This document shows positions 24,163-32,441 of a stretch of DNA of 64,000 bases, one piece after another; positions within the stretch are counted from its first letter, which is position 1; every line of letters begins with the position of its first letter. The position numbers were made by a program, and so were the translations under genes. This stretch comes from Hamadaea sp013361475. Lineage in GTDB: Bacteria > Actinomycetota > Actinomycetes > Mycobacteriales > Micromonosporaceae. The stretch spans positions 1 through 64,000 of the forward strand of contig NZ_JBFAHM010000024.1 in assembly GCF_040654195.1 (NCBI RefSeq). The letters are read 5' to 3'. The notes below the pieces were generated by a model. The model was not told the DNA's origin. It was given only the letters and a program-made list of their open reading frames with translations, and ran no database searches.

Positions 24163-24564
24163 ATGACCACCACGACTGTCGCGACCGACGAGGCCGCGAT
24201 CCGTTCCGTGCTCGGCCGGATGTACGAGGCGTGGTCGGCGCACGACGCCGACGCGTTCGCCGACCTCTACACCGCCGACGCCACCGTCGTCATGCCCGGC
24301 CTGCTGAACGACGGCCGGGAGGCGATCCGCGAGTTCATGGCGGCCGCGTTCGCCGGCCGGCTCGCCGGTACGCAGGGCGTCGACGTGCCGCAGAAGATCC
24401 GGATCACCGGCGACACCGCTATCGTGGTCAGCCACGCGGGCACGCTGATGCCGGGCGAGACCACGCTGGCCGCCGAGCGGGAACGCCACGCCACCTGGGT
24501 TTTCGTCCGCGACGGCGGCGACTGGAAGATCGCGGCGTACGCCAACGCGCCGGTCCACCTGTAG
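24163..24564 (+). CDS. SnoaL-like (SgcJ/EcaC family) protein
   Basis: 133 aa from ATG at 24163, with GGAAGG upstream. Small cone-shaped NTF2-like fold: EAAIRSVLGRMYEAWSAHDA, FADLYTADATVVMPG, and the C-terminal HATWVFVRDGGDWKIAAYAN. This matches the group often labelled SgcJ/EcaC oxidoreductase or hypothetical SnoaL. The sigma-factor gene starts 11 nt after its stop with its SD inside the gap, so they form an operon. A role in modulating the SnoaL-tailed sigma factor is plausible because both share the NTF2 fold (inference). Confidence 0.85.
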   Translation: MTTTTVATDEAAIRSVLGRMYEAWSAHDADAFADLYTADATVVMPGLLNDGREAIREFMAAAFAGRLAGTQGVDVPQKIRITGDTAIVVSHAGTLMPGETTLAAERERHATWVFVRDGGDWKIAAYANAPVHL

Positions 24565-24575
24565 GGAGTGAGCAC

Positions 24576-25538
24576 GTGCCGGACTTCGAGACACGGGCCG
24601 AGCCGCATCGCCGGGAGCTGCTGGTGCACTGCTACCGGATGCTCGGCTCGATGCCGGAGGCCGAGGACGCGGTGCAGGAGACGTTCCTGCGGGCCTGGAA
24701 AGCCTGGGACCGCTACGACGAGCGCACCGCGTCCGTCCGCACGTGGCTCTACAAGATCGCGACGAACACCTGCCTCACCTTGCTCGAGGGCCGGTCCCGG
24801 CGGCCGTTGCCGGCCGGGCTCGGCGCACCGGGCGACGATCCGCGGGCGCCGCTGATCCCCGCGTTCGACGTCCCCTGGCTGCAGCCGTTCCCGGACGCCC
24901 GGCTGGGCGATCCGGCCGGAAACGATCCGGCCGGCGCGGTGGTCCGCCGGGGGACGCTGCGGCTGGCGCTGGTCGCCGCGCTGCAGCTGCTCCCGGCGCG
25001 CCAGCGGGCGGTGCTGGTGCTGCGGGACGTGCTCGACTTCAGCGCCGACGAGACCGCCCGGCTGCTCGACACCTCACCGGCGGCGGTCAACAGCGCGTTG
25101 CAGCGCGCCCGCGCCGGGTTGTCGGCCGCCGGGCCGGTCGCCGAGGAGATGGCCGAACCGGCGGACGGCGTACGCCGGACCGTCGACCGCTATGTCGAGG
25201 CGTTCGAGGCGGCCGACGTCGACCGGCTGATCGAGCTGCTCAGCGCGGACGTCGTCCTGGAGATGCCGCCGGTGCCGCTGTGGTTCCGCGGGGCCGCCGA
25301 CTACGGCCGGTTCATGGCGCGCGTCTACGACATGCGCGGCCGGGTGTGGCGGATGGCGCCGGTGGGCGCGAACACCCAACCGGCGATGGCCGCGTACTGC
25401 GCCGACGAGGAGGGTGTGCTGCGGCTGCACACCTTGCAGGTCTTCACCGTCCGGGACGGGCGGATCGCGCACACCTACGTCTTCCAGCATCCGGAGGTGT
25501 TCGCGGCGTTCGACCTGCCGCCCGTCCTCGCCGGGTGA
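24576..25538 (+). CDS. ECF sigma factor with C-terminal SnoaL domain (SigJ/ECF41-SigG type)
   Basis: 320 aa from GTG at 24576, with GGGAG 7 nt upstream. Region 2 is YRMLGSMPEAEDAVQETFLR then AWKAWDRYDE; region 4 is LLPARQRAVLVLRDVLDFSA then DETARLLDTSPAAVNSALQR. From about residue 205 an NTF2/SnoaL domain follows (DRYVEAFEAADVDRLIELLS, WFRGAADYGRF). In such sigma factors the SnoaL tail replaces or modulates the anti-sigma factor. The length fits the TIGR02960-type group. It is co-transcribed with a stand-alone SnoaL protein. Confidence 0.9.
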   Translation: MPDFETRAEPHRRELLVHCYRMLGSMPEAEDAVQETFLRAWKAWDRYDERTASVRTWLYKIATNTCLTLLEGRSRRPLPAGLGAPGDDPRAPLIPAFDVPWLQPFPDARLGDPAGNDPAGAVVRRGTLRLALVAALQLLPARQRAVLVLRDVLDFSADETARLLDTSPAAVNSALQRARAGLSAAGPVAEEMAEPADGVRRTVDRYVEAFEAADVDRLIELLSADVVLEMPPVPLWFRGAADYGRFMARVYDMRGRVWRMAPVGANTQPAMAAYCADEEGVLRLHTLQVFTVRDGRIAHTYVFQHPEVFAAFDLPPVLAG

Positions 25539-25553
25539 CAGCGCCGATTCCGA

Positions 25554-25616
25554 TGATCTCCGGAAGCTGACGTACGCAACCGGTGCCCGGTGAGGTACGT
25601 CAGCCTCCGGAGATCA
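25554..25616. terminator. bidirectional terminator between sigma-factor and heparinase-like genes
   Basis: Arms of 22 bp (25554-25575 and 25595-25616, TGATCTCCGG...) with a single mismatch and a 19-nt loop lie exactly between two converging genes. Confidence 0.75.
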
Positions 25617-25627
25617 CGCGGCCAGCC

Positions 25628-27397
25628 TCAGTGGACGATGAACGTAAAGGTGTGTGCCGACTCCCCCGCCGGCGCGGTCACCGGCACGAGCACCCGGTAC
25701 GCCGTGTCCGGCCGCCCGTGATGGTCGGTCGCCTCGACGACGTCGACCTCCACCGGCCCGGACGCCGGCCGAGCCCGCCCAGCCGAAGCGCGCTCCGAGC
25801 CCGACGCCGGGTCCGAGCCCGACCCGCGGTCCGAGTCCGACCCGCGGTCCGAGTCCGAGCCCGACGCCGAGTCGGGGCCGAGCGACAGCGTCACCGCGTC
25901 GTTCCAGGTGACCGCGTTGTCGGCGACGGCCGGGGCGTATCGGCTGACGAACACCTCGGTCAGCGGCAGCGGGCGGTCGGCGACGACCTCGTCGGTCAGC
26001 TCCAGCCGCCCGGTACGCCACCACCGGAACCGGCGGACCAGCCGCCGCAACCCGTCGACCTCGTACGCCGCCGTCAGGTCGAGGTCGAAGGCTATCCCGT
26101 CGGGCAGCACCTCGTGCCGGACGACTGTCGCGAGCCGGGCTCGGCCGGGTAGTTGCAGCTGTCCGTCGACGACGGGGATCGAGTGCGCACGCGCCGACGG
26201 ATGAAGGTGGTCGTAGCGGGTCTCGCTGAAGTACGACCGGGTGTACTCCCCCGCGCCGAGGTCGGCCAGCACGGTGCGGCCGCGTACGTGCAGCAGGAAC
26301 GCGCCGAGGTCGACGTGGTTGTGCGGCTCGTCGTTGTGCCCGCCCTTGGCGGCGAACACGGCGGTCGGACCACGGTCCACCGCCCAGGCCAGGTCGGGGA
26401 GGAAGTCCGAGTCGGCCGGCGGCGAGACCACGTCCGAAGGCCGATACCAAGCGAAGGTGCGGGCCAGGTGCGCCCATCGGTAGCAGTGGTCGTCGTGGAA
26501 CGACGGGATCACCGTCGCGGGCGCGGTGCCGAACCGGTCGGCGAGCAGGCTGAGCAGGCCGGCGGGCAGCCAGGGGTGCTCGTCCGCGTCGGAGAACGGG
26601 GCGTACGCCCCACCGCCGAGCGCGGCGCGCGGCGGGAACCCGGCGATCTGCGCGACTTTGGGATCGTCCAGCAGGTCGACGCCGGTCTGCTCGTGGAGCA
26701 TCGCGGCGTAGTAGACGAAGTAGCCGAATCCGTAGACCCAGTAGTTGACGCCTTCGGGGCAGCCGCCGTCGTCGCCGTAGCCGGCGAGGAACCGGTCCAT
26801 CGCCTTCCCGCAGCGGTCCAGGATCAGCGTCCGGCGATCGGAGGGCGGCAGCAGCAGCATCGCCGCCATGCCGGCCGCTCCGGCGCAGACGGATTCCCAG
26901 TTGTTGCCGAATCCCTCCCACGCCAGCGGCCGCGGATCGGCCAACGGGACCAGCACACGACGCTCGACCTCTGTGCGTACCCGGTGGGCGACCAGCGGAT
27001 CCAGGCGCGGACCGAGACCGGTGACGATCTCCGCGAGCGCGTGGGCGGTCTCGGCGGCGAACAGGTCGAGGGTCTGGTCAGGGCCGAAGCCCTGACCGTA
27101 GTGAATGTGCGCGGGCAGCGCCCACGTGTACTCGTCGCAGACCGCCCACAGCACGTCGGCGAGCCGGCTCACGTCGGCCGCCGGGTCGAGCAGCGCCTGC
27201 ACGGCCAGCGCGTTGAGCCGCGCGCGCCGCTGGAAGTAGAGCTTCTCGTACCGCATGCGGTTGCCGGTCAGGAAGAAGTCGTTGTACGCCGCGAAGCCGA
27301 GCACCGGCAGCGGCGACTCGTCGCGCGTGGCCGCCTCGATGTCGCGCAGCAGGGACGCGAGCTGGCCGGGTACCGGTTGGAAAACGCTTTCCGCCAT
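25628..27397 (-). CDS. heparinase II/III-like polysaccharide lyase
   Basis: 589 aa, ATG start, no signal peptide, so probably cytoplasmic. The N-terminal (alpha/alpha) toroid holds ALAEIVTGLG, NNWESVCAGAAG and GDDGGCPEGVNYWVYGFGYF. The C-terminal beta part has the family core FAAKGGHNDEPHNHVDLGAF, followed by LADLGAGEYTRSYFSETRYD. Asn/His/Tyr residues of heparinase II/III lyases are therefore present. Near residue 510 a low-complexity Asp/Ser/Gly/Arg insert (GSDSDRGSDSDRGSGSD) interrupts the last beta domain; its DNA is a short tandem repeat. Substrate is probably an imported uronic-acid oligosaccharide. Followed by a shared terminator. Confidence 0.85.
   Translation of the reverse strand: MAESVFQPVPGQLASLLRDIEAATRDESPLPVLGFAAYNDFFLTGNRMRYEKLYFQRRARLNALAVQALLDPAADVSRLADVLWAVCDEYTWALPAHIHYGQGFGPDQTLDLFAAETAHALAEIVTGLGPRLDPLVAHRVRTEVERRVLVPLADPRPLAWEGFGNNWESVCAGAAGMAAMLLLPPSDRRTLILDRCGKAMDRFLAGYGDDGGCPEGVNYWVYGFGYFVYYAAMLHEQTGVDLLDDPKVAQIAGFPPRAALGGGAYAPFSDADEHPWLPAGLLSLLADRFGTAPATVIPSFHDDHCYRWAHLARTFAWYRPSDVVSPPADSDFLPDLAWAVDRGPTAVFAAKGGHNDEPHNHVDLGAFLLHVRGRTVLADLGAGEYTRSYFSETRYDHLHPSARAHSIPVVDGQLQLPGRARLATVVRHEVLPDGIAFDLDLTAAYEVDGLRRLVRRFRWWRTGRLELTDEVVADRPLPLTEVFVSRYAPAVADNAVTWNDAVTLSLGPDSASGSDSDRGSDSDRGSGSDPASGSERASAGRARPASGPVEVDVVEATDHHGRPDTAYRVLVPVTAPAGESAHTFTFIVH
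25793..25875 (-). repeat. short tandem repeat encoding an SD-rich insert
   Basis: Imperfect GTCCGAGTCCGACCCGCG-type units repeat within the heparinase-like gene and encode the Ser-Asp/Gly-Ser insert. The repeat is in frame and does not disrupt the gene. Confidence 0.7.
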
Positions 27398-27441
27398 GCG
27401 GACGGACTCTACACCTCGATCGTGATGCGTATGGTGGGCAC

Positions 27442-28686
27442 ATGGCGGCGTCGCAGACGTTGGAGATCCAGGTCGGCTCGGTCGGGCGCGAGGTGACGAT
27501 CACCCATCCCGACAAGGTGGTCTTCCCCGAACCCGGCCTCACCAAGCTCGACCTCGTGCGCTACTACCTGACGGTCGCCGACGGCGCCCTGCGGGGCGTA
27601 CGCGGCCGGCCGATGATCCTCAAACGTTTCGTCAAAGGCCTCGATCAGGAGGCGTTCTTCCAGAAGCGGGCGCCGTCCACCCGGCCGGACTGGATCGAGG
27701 TCGCCGAACTCAAGTACGCCTCCGGCACCTCCGCTGAAGAAGTCGTCGTCCGCGACGCGGCCGGCCTCGCCTGGGTGATCAACCTCGGCTGCGTCGACCT
27801 GAACCCGCATCCGGTGCTGGCCGAGGACCTCGACCACCCAGACGAGCTGCGCATCGACCTGGATCCGGTGCCGGGCGTCGAATGGGGCCAGATCGTCGAC
27901 GTGGCCCTGGTCGCCCGGGAGGTGCTCGCCGACCACGGGCTGACGGCGTGGCCGAAGACCTCCGGCTCCCGCGGCTTCCACGTGTACGCCCGCATCCGCC
28001 CGGACTGGCCGTACCCGAAGGTGCGTCTCGCCGCCGAGACGGTGGCCCGCGAGGTGGAGAACCGAGTACCCGACCTGGCCACCAGCAAGTGGTGGAAGGA
28101 AGACCGCGAAGGCGTCTTCGTCGACTTCAACCAGAACGCCAAGGACCGCACGGTGGCTTCGGCGTACTCGGTGCGCCCGACGCCGGACGCGCGGGTTTCG
28201 ACCCCGCTGACCTGGGACGAGGTGCCCGGCTGCCGCCCGTCGGACTTCACCGTCGCCACCGTCGGCCCGCGCTTCGCCGAACGCGGCGACCCCTGGACGG
28301 GCATCGAGGACACCGCCGGCGGCCTCGACGGGCTGCTCGACCTGGCGAAGAAGCTCGGCCCGGCCGAGAAACCGCCGCGCGGCGCGTCGAAGGACGGCCG
28401 TCGCCAGTCCACGATGCCGCTGATCGAGATCGCGCGCGCCAAGACCAAGGACGAGGCACTGGCCGGATTCGAGCGGTGGAAGGAACGGCACGCCGACGTC
28501 GCCGCGCTCCTCGAACCGCCGGACGTGCTGGTCGACGGGATGCGCGGCCGCAGCTCGGTCTGGTACCGCATCCGCGTCAACCTCCAGCACGTTCCCGAGG
28601 CGCAACGCCCGGAGCAGGAGCCTCTCGAGGTCGACTACAACCCGTGGGCCGGGCTGGTCGATCCGCGCCGGACCGCCACCGACTGA
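27442..28686 (+). CDS. LigD-type NHEJ DNA polymerase/primase domain protein
   Basis: 414 aa, ATG start. Residues about 10-300 form a LigD PolDom (archaeo-eukaryotic primase fold): THPDKVVFPEPGLTKLDLV, KRFVKG, RIDLDPVPG with metal-binding Asp139 and Asp141, SGSRGFHVYARI with His180, and EGVFVDFNQN with Asp228. These correspond to the catalytic residues of mycobacterial LigD PolDom. There is no ligase or phosphoesterase domain; in many actinobacteria these functions are on separate proteins. A C-terminal extension of about 100 residues follows. No Ku gene is in the window. Expected function: templated and untemplated (ribo)nucleotide addition at double-strand breaks. Confidence 0.92.
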   Translation: MAASQTLEIQVGSVGREVTITHPDKVVFPEPGLTKLDLVRYYLTVADGALRGVRGRPMILKRFVKGLDQEAFFQKRAPSTRPDWIEVAELKYASGTSAEEVVVRDAAGLAWVINLGCVDLNPHPVLAEDLDHPDELRIDLDPVPGVEWGQIVDVALVAREVLADHGLTAWPKTSGSRGFHVYARIRPDWPYPKVRLAAETVAREVENRVPDLATSKWWKEDREGVFVDFNQNAKDRTVASAYSVRPTPDARVSTPLTWDEVPGCRPSDFTVATVGPRFAERGDPWTGIEDTAGGLDGLLDLAKKLGPAEKPPRGASKDGRRQSTMPLIEIARAKTKDEALAGFERWKERHADVAALLEPPDVLVDGMRGRSSVWYRIRVNLQHVPEAQRPEQEPLEVDYNPWAGLVDPRRTATD

Positions 28687-28695
28687 AACGGCTTC

Positions 28696-28768
28696 TTGGG
28701 CGCTGGATCAGGGATCTGGGTCGAATCTTGCGCCATGATTCGACCGGGATCCCTGATCCAGCGCCCAA
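28696..28768. repeat. dispersed intergenic palindrome, copy B
   Basis: The best-preserved outer stem of the family: two perfect 20-bp arms (28696-28715 and 28749-28768), with inner pair CGAATCTTG/CATGATTCG carrying one mismatch. It begins 9 bp after the LigD-like stop codon and directly abuts a short tandem repeat. Confidence 0.88.
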
Positions 28769-28832
28769 AGCGGAAAAGCGCCAAAAGCGGAAAGCGCCCG
28801 AAGCGGAAAGCGCCCAAGGCGGAAAGCGCGGC
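28767..28832. repeat. tandem repeat adjoining palindrome copy B
   Basis: Four imperfect 16-18-bp units of the form AAGCGGAAAGCGCCCA run from the right edge of copy B. The unit resembles the GCGCCCAA(A/C)GCGG junction found at the edge of copies A and B, so it may have arisen by slippage there. Confidence 0.7.
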
Positions 28833-28909
28833 GTCATACCAGAGGACTAGGGCCGCGTGGCTCCCGGGTGTGACGCCGGTGCGGGCGGGCGACGGTTAAC
28901 CTGCGGGTG

Positions 28910-30124
28910 ATGAGCAGTTTCCTCGCCCGTGCGGCCCGTGACCTGCTGCGGACGGTGTGGGGCCCGGACCCGTCCGCGGCGCCGATCCGGCGGCCCGTGA
29001 AGCGTCGCTGGTTCACCCCACTGCTCAGGCCGGTCGGCCTGCTGGCCTGGATCGGGTTGACCGCGGTCACTCAGCGGTTCTATCAGGACAATCGTCATCT
29101 GGAAGGGCTGGTGGCCGCCGGGCTGGCCCTCCTTGTCATGGCGCCGATCCTGCTGGTTCGGGTCAAGCCGGTGTGGGCGTGGCGGCTGACCGCCGTCGGA
29201 CTGGTCCTCGGCACCTATGCCCGGGCCGGCAATGAGGCCTGGCCCTGGGTGGTGACGCAGGTCCTGGTCGCGCTGATCGTGCTGTTCTATGTGTCGCTGC
29301 GCGCGCCGTTCGGCGTCACCCTCTGGTCCACCGTGATCACCTGCGTCCTCTTGTGGTCGCTGGTGCCCACCGCCAACGGCGCGAGCGCCACCCTGCTGGT
29401 GGTGGCCGTCGTCATCCTCGGCGAGCAGGTCCAGGTCCGCCGCCGCGCCCAGGCCGAGCTGCACGTCCAGGAGGAGCGCAGCGAGCTGGCCGAAGCTCGG
29501 CGCGCGCTGCTCGAGGAACGTGCCCGCATCGCCCGCGAGCTGCACGACGTGGTCGCGCATTCGATGTCGCTGCTGGCGGTGCGCGCCGAGACCGCCCCAT
29601 ACCGGCTGCCGGAGCTGCCCGACTCGGCCCGCGCGGAGTTCATCGAGGTCGCGGCGTCGGCCCGGCAGACTCTGGTCGAGTTGCGGCGGATGCTGGGCGC
29701 CCTGCGTACCAGTCCGGGCGAGCCGGAACGCGCCCCGCAGCCCGCGCTGACCGACCTGCCCGAGCTGATCGGCACCGCGCGGAACGCGGGCCTGCGCATC
29801 GAGGCGGACCTCACGCTCGACGGCGACGTGTCGCCCGCGACCGGCCTCGCCGCCTACCGCATCGTCCAGGAGGCGCTGTCCAACGCGGCCCGCCACGCCG
29901 CGGGCACTCAGGTCCACGTGACCGTCCAGGTCCACGGTGGTCTTCTCGATCTCCTGATACGCAATGAGCCGGGGTCGGAGCCCGCGACGCTCGGCGGCAG
30001 CGGCCACGGCCTGCTGGGCATGCGCGAGCGGGCGCTGGTGCTGGGCGGCACGTTGCGGGCCGAGCCGACCGCCGACGGCGGTTTCGAGGTGGCGGCGACG
30101 CTGCCGGTGGGGGAGGCGGAGTGA
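28910..30124 (+). CDS. NarL-type sensor histidine kinase
   Basis: About 404 aa; ATG at 28910 chosen, with a GTG one codon earlier also possible. The membrane part (about 40-170) has four to five hydrophobic helices with little extracellular sequence. The HisKA_3 dimerisation box is ARIARELHDVVAHSM (His about 212), followed by the VELRRMLGALR helix. The HATPase domain contains IVQEALSNAARHA and GSGHGLLGMRERA. Such sensors typically respond to envelope or membrane-intrinsic signals. Its stop overlaps the response-regulator start by 4 bp (GTGA). Confidence 0.93.
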   Translation: MSSFLARAARDLLRTVWGPDPSAAPIRRPVKRRWFTPLLRPVGLLAWIGLTAVTQRFYQDNRHLEGLVAAGLALLVMAPILLVRVKPVWAWRLTAVGLVLGTYARAGNEAWPWVVTQVLVALIVLFYVSLRAPFGVTLWSTVITCVLLWSLVPTANGASATLLVVAVVILGEQVQVRRRAQAELHVQEERSELAEARRALLEERARIARELHDVVAHSMSLLAVRAETAPYRLPELPDSARAEFIEVAASARQTLVELRRMLGALRTSPGEPERAPQPALTDLPELIGTARNAGLRIEADLTLDGDVSPATGLAAYRIVQEALSNAARHAAGTQVHVTVQVHGGLLDLLIRNEPGSEPATLGGSGHGLLGMRERALVLGGTLRAEPTADGGFEVAATLPVGEAE

Positions 30125-30777
30125 CGGTACGCGTGATGGTGGTCGACGACCAGCAGATGGTGCGCGAAGGGTTCGCGGCGCTGCTGGGCGCGCAGCCGGA
30201 CATCGAGGTCGTCGGGCAGGCGGCCGACGGCGTGGAGGCGGTGGCGCTCGTCCGCTCCCAGCGCCCCGACCTGGTGCTGATGGACATCCGGATGCCCCGG
30301 ATGGACGGGCTCGCCGCGACACCGCTGGTCGTCGCGGAGGGCACGCGGGTGCTCATGCTGACGACGTTCGACCTCGACGAATACGTGTACGCCGCGCTGC
30401 GCGCCGGAGCGAGCGGGTTCCTGCTCAAGGACGCTCCGGCGGCCGAACTCGTCCACGCCGTACGCGTCGTCGCCGCCGGCGAGGCGCTGCTGGCCCCGTC
30501 GGTGACGCGCAAACTCATCGAGGAGTTCGCCCGGCGACCCGACCAGCAGCGCACCGCTCCCCCGTCGTTGGGCGGCCTGACCGCCCGGGAGACCGAGGTG
30601 CTGGCCCTGATCGCCCAAGGACTGTCCAATCAGGAGATCGCGGCTCGGCTCGTCGTGGCGGAGCAGACGGTGAAGACGCACGTCGGCCGGATCCTGGCCA
30701 AACTGGATCTGCGCGACCGGGCGCAGGCCGTCGTGGTGGCGTACGAGTCGGGCCTGGTCACCCCCGGCTCGGCGTGA
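30121..30777 (+). CDS. NarL/LuxR-family response regulator
   Basis: 218 aa, GTG start coupled to the histidine kinase gene. Receiver domain: VVDDQQMVREGFAAL with Asp9/Asp10, phospho-acceptor Asp55 in LVLMDIRMP, TTFD and the conserved Lys in FLLKDAP. C-terminal LuxR HTH: GGLTARETEVLALIAQGLSN then QEIAARLVVAEQTVKTHVGR. It should be phosphorylated by the adjacent kinase and bind as a dimer to unidentified promoters. Confidence 0.95.
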   Translation: MTVRVMVVDDQQMVREGFAALLGAQPDIEVVGQAADGVEAVALVRSQRPDLVLMDIRMPRMDGLAATPLVVAEGTRVLMLTTFDLDEYVYAALRAGASGFLLKDAPAAELVHAVRVVAAGEALLAPSVTRKLIEEFARRPDQQRTAPPSLGGLTARETEVLALIAQGLSNQEIAARLVVAEQTVKTHVGRILAKLDLRDRAQAVVVAYESGLVTPGSA

Positions 30778-30796
30778 CCCTCCTCTCCCTTTGGCG

Positions 30797-30869
30797 TGAT
30801 CATTGCGCCAGCCATGCTGTTTCGCGTGGCAAAATGTCCGGCGTAACGACATGGCTGACGCAACGATCA
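30797..30869 (-). other. long inverted repeat; RNA hairpin fully paired only on the minus strand
   Basis: Arms 30797-30816 and 30850-30869 (20 bp each, 33-bp spacer) match at 18 of 20 positions. If transcribed leftward, both differences become G-U wobble pairs, giving a continuous 20-bp stem; in rightward RNA they are A-C mismatches. Both neighbouring genes run rightward, so a small leftward RNA or terminator structure is suggested. Confidence 0.45.
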
Positions 30870-30968
30870 ACACCCCCGCAGGGGATCCGGGTAGCACTGC
30901 GGGACTACAGCGCAGTTGGCTCCGGGGTGTGACGCACCCGGCCGGGGTCGACGGCGATCGTCAGCCGC

Positions 30969-31973
30969 ATGCCAGTCGTCAAGACCCTCACCCTCACCCT
31001 GACCGCGCTCGGCGTACCGGTGCTGTCGGCGCTCGGCGCTCCCCTGCTGACCGCCGAGGAGGCGACGCTGCCCGCGCCCGACACCGCCGGGTGGCGGGCC
31101 GACGCGGCCACTCTAGGGCTCGATCCCGCGACCGCCAGTCCTCGGGAGGTCGCCGAGTTCTTCGCCGCGCTCAACCCGGCTCAGCGCACCGCCCTGGCCC
31201 TACGCCATCCCGAAGTGGTCGCCGCGCTCGACGGCGCGCCCGCGTCCCTGCGGTTCACCGCCACCTCGGCCCTGCGACGCTCGGCCGACCAGCGCACCTT
31301 CCTCGCGTACGACCCGGCCGGTGACGGCCGCGCGGTCGAGGTCGTCGGCGACCTCGTGAACGCCCGGCGCATCGTCGTCATCGTGCCGGGCAGCGACACC
31401 ACGCTGGCCGACTTCGACCGGGGTCTGGGCGGAGTCGCCCGGCGTGCGCCCGCCGTCCAGGCCCGGACCGTGGCCGACGCGGTCGACGATCCCGGCACGG
31501 CCGTGGTCGCCTGGCTCGGATACGACCCACCGGAGGGCTTCGGCAAGGCCGCCGTCCGCGAGGACCGGGCCGAAGCGGGAGCGGCCGCGTTGACGAAGTT
31601 CGTCGAAGGGCTGGCCGTGACGAATCCGGCCGCGAAGGTGATCCTCGTAGGGCACAGCTACGGCACTGTCGTGATCGGACTGGCCGCACCGCACCTCGGT
31701 CCCACCGTCACCGACATCGCCGTCCTCGCCTCGCCGGGCCTCGGCGACGGCTTCCACACCACCGCCCGGCTCTGGGCCGCCCGCGCCGACAGCGACTGGA
31801 TCGGCTGGATCCCCGGCATCCGGGTGGCCGGGCTCGGCCACGGCGCCGACCCGACCGGCGACGCCTACGGCGCCCGGCTGCTGCCCACCGGCAACGTCGA
31901 CGGGCACGACGGCTACCTCGTGCCGGGGTCGCTGACGCTGGTCGCGCTGGCGGAGGTGATCAGAAACGCCTGA
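30969..31973 (+). CDS. DUF1023-type alpha/beta hydrolase, probably exported
   Basis: 334 aa, ATG start. Residues 1-28 form a hydrophobic signal-like N-terminus (TLTLTLTALGVPVLSALGAP). The DUF1023 hydrolase domain has FLAYDPAGDGRAVEVVGDL, VVIVPGSDTTLADFDRG, and the nucleophile elbow LVGHSYGTVVIG. The His is in the C-terminal VDGHDGYLVPGSL segment. These actinobacterial serine hydrolases are thought to act on lipids or esters at the cell surface. The stop codon lies inside the left arm of a strong terminator. Confidence 0.85.
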   Translation: MPVVKTLTLTLTALGVPVLSALGAPLLTAEEATLPAPDTAGWRADAATLGLDPATASPREVAEFFAALNPAQRTALALRHPEVVAALDGAPASLRFTATSALRRSADQRTFLAYDPAGDGRAVEVVGDLVNARRIVVIVPGSDTTLADFDRGLGGVARRAPAVQARTVADAVDDPGTAVVAWLGYDPPEGFGKAAVREDRAEAGAAALTKFVEGLAVTNPAAKVILVGHSYGTVVIGLAAPHLGPTVTDIAVLASPGLGDGFHTTARLWAARADSDWIGWIPGIRVAGLGHGADPTGDAYGARLLPTGNVDGHDGYLVPGSLTLVALAEVIRNA

Positions 31974-32001
31974 ACCCCGGGCACACGGCCCGGGGTTCAG
32001 G
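31969..32001. terminator. bidirectional terminator overlapping the DUF1023 stop codon
   Basis: Perfect 14-bp arms CCTGAACCCCGGGC/GCCCGGGGTTCAGG with loop ACACG. It includes the TGA of the plus-strand hydrolase and serves the convergent zf-TFIIB gene as well. Confidence 0.8.
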
Positions 32002-32048
32002 ATCGCACGTCGTCGACAGGCCGACCCGGCTTAGTCGGCTGAGTCGGG

Positions 32049-32399
32049 TCAGTCGAAGAGCTCCTCGAAGAAGCTGTGCTTTTTCTTCTTCTTGTGGTGG
32101 TAGTCGTGGCCGTAGCCGTCGCTGCCGTATCGGCGCTCCTCGTATCGCGGCTGCTGGTAGTGCTGCTGCTGATACTGCTGCTGGTGCTGAGGAGCCTGCT
32201 GATACTGCGGCGGTTGCGGTTGGGTCTGCGCGGGCTGCGGGGCCTGGCCGTAGAACGAGTTCTCCGCGTCGACGAGCTTCTCCAGCTCACCGCGGTCGAG
32301 GAAGATTCCCCGGCACTCGGAGCACTGATCCACCACCACCCCGCTGCGCTCGTATTGGCGCATCGCGCCTTGGCACTTCGGGCAGGTCATCTGCTGCAT
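32049..32399 (-). CDS. zf-TFIIB-type zinc-ribbon protein with Gln-rich and Lys-rich tail
   Basis: 116 aa from ATG at 32399, which is preceded by AGGGTGACTTGG; a GTG three codons earlier is possible. The N-terminal zinc ribbon has CPKCQGAM and CSECRGIFLDRGELEKLVDA, the zf-TFIIB signature. The rest is low-complexity: about 40 residues of Gln, Pro, Tyr and His, then HDYHHKKKKKHSFFEELFD. Homologues of this small protein are widespread in actinobacteria; their function is unknown, with nucleic acid or metal binding being likely. Confidence 0.88.
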   Translation of the reverse strand: MQQMTCPKCQGAMRQYERSGVVVDQCSECRGIFLDRGELEKLVDAENSFYGQAPQPAQTQPQPPQYQQAPQHQQQYQQQHYQQPRYEERRYGSDGYGHDYHHKKKKKHSFFEELFD

Positions 32400-32441
32400 C
32401 CAAGTCACCCTAGCGGCCCGGCCTGGGAGTCGCCTGTGAAA

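Noticed and set aside
28767..28832. Possible minimal CRISPR array
   Set aside because: Units are contiguous 16-18-bp imperfect copies without spacers, and no cas gene is in the window.
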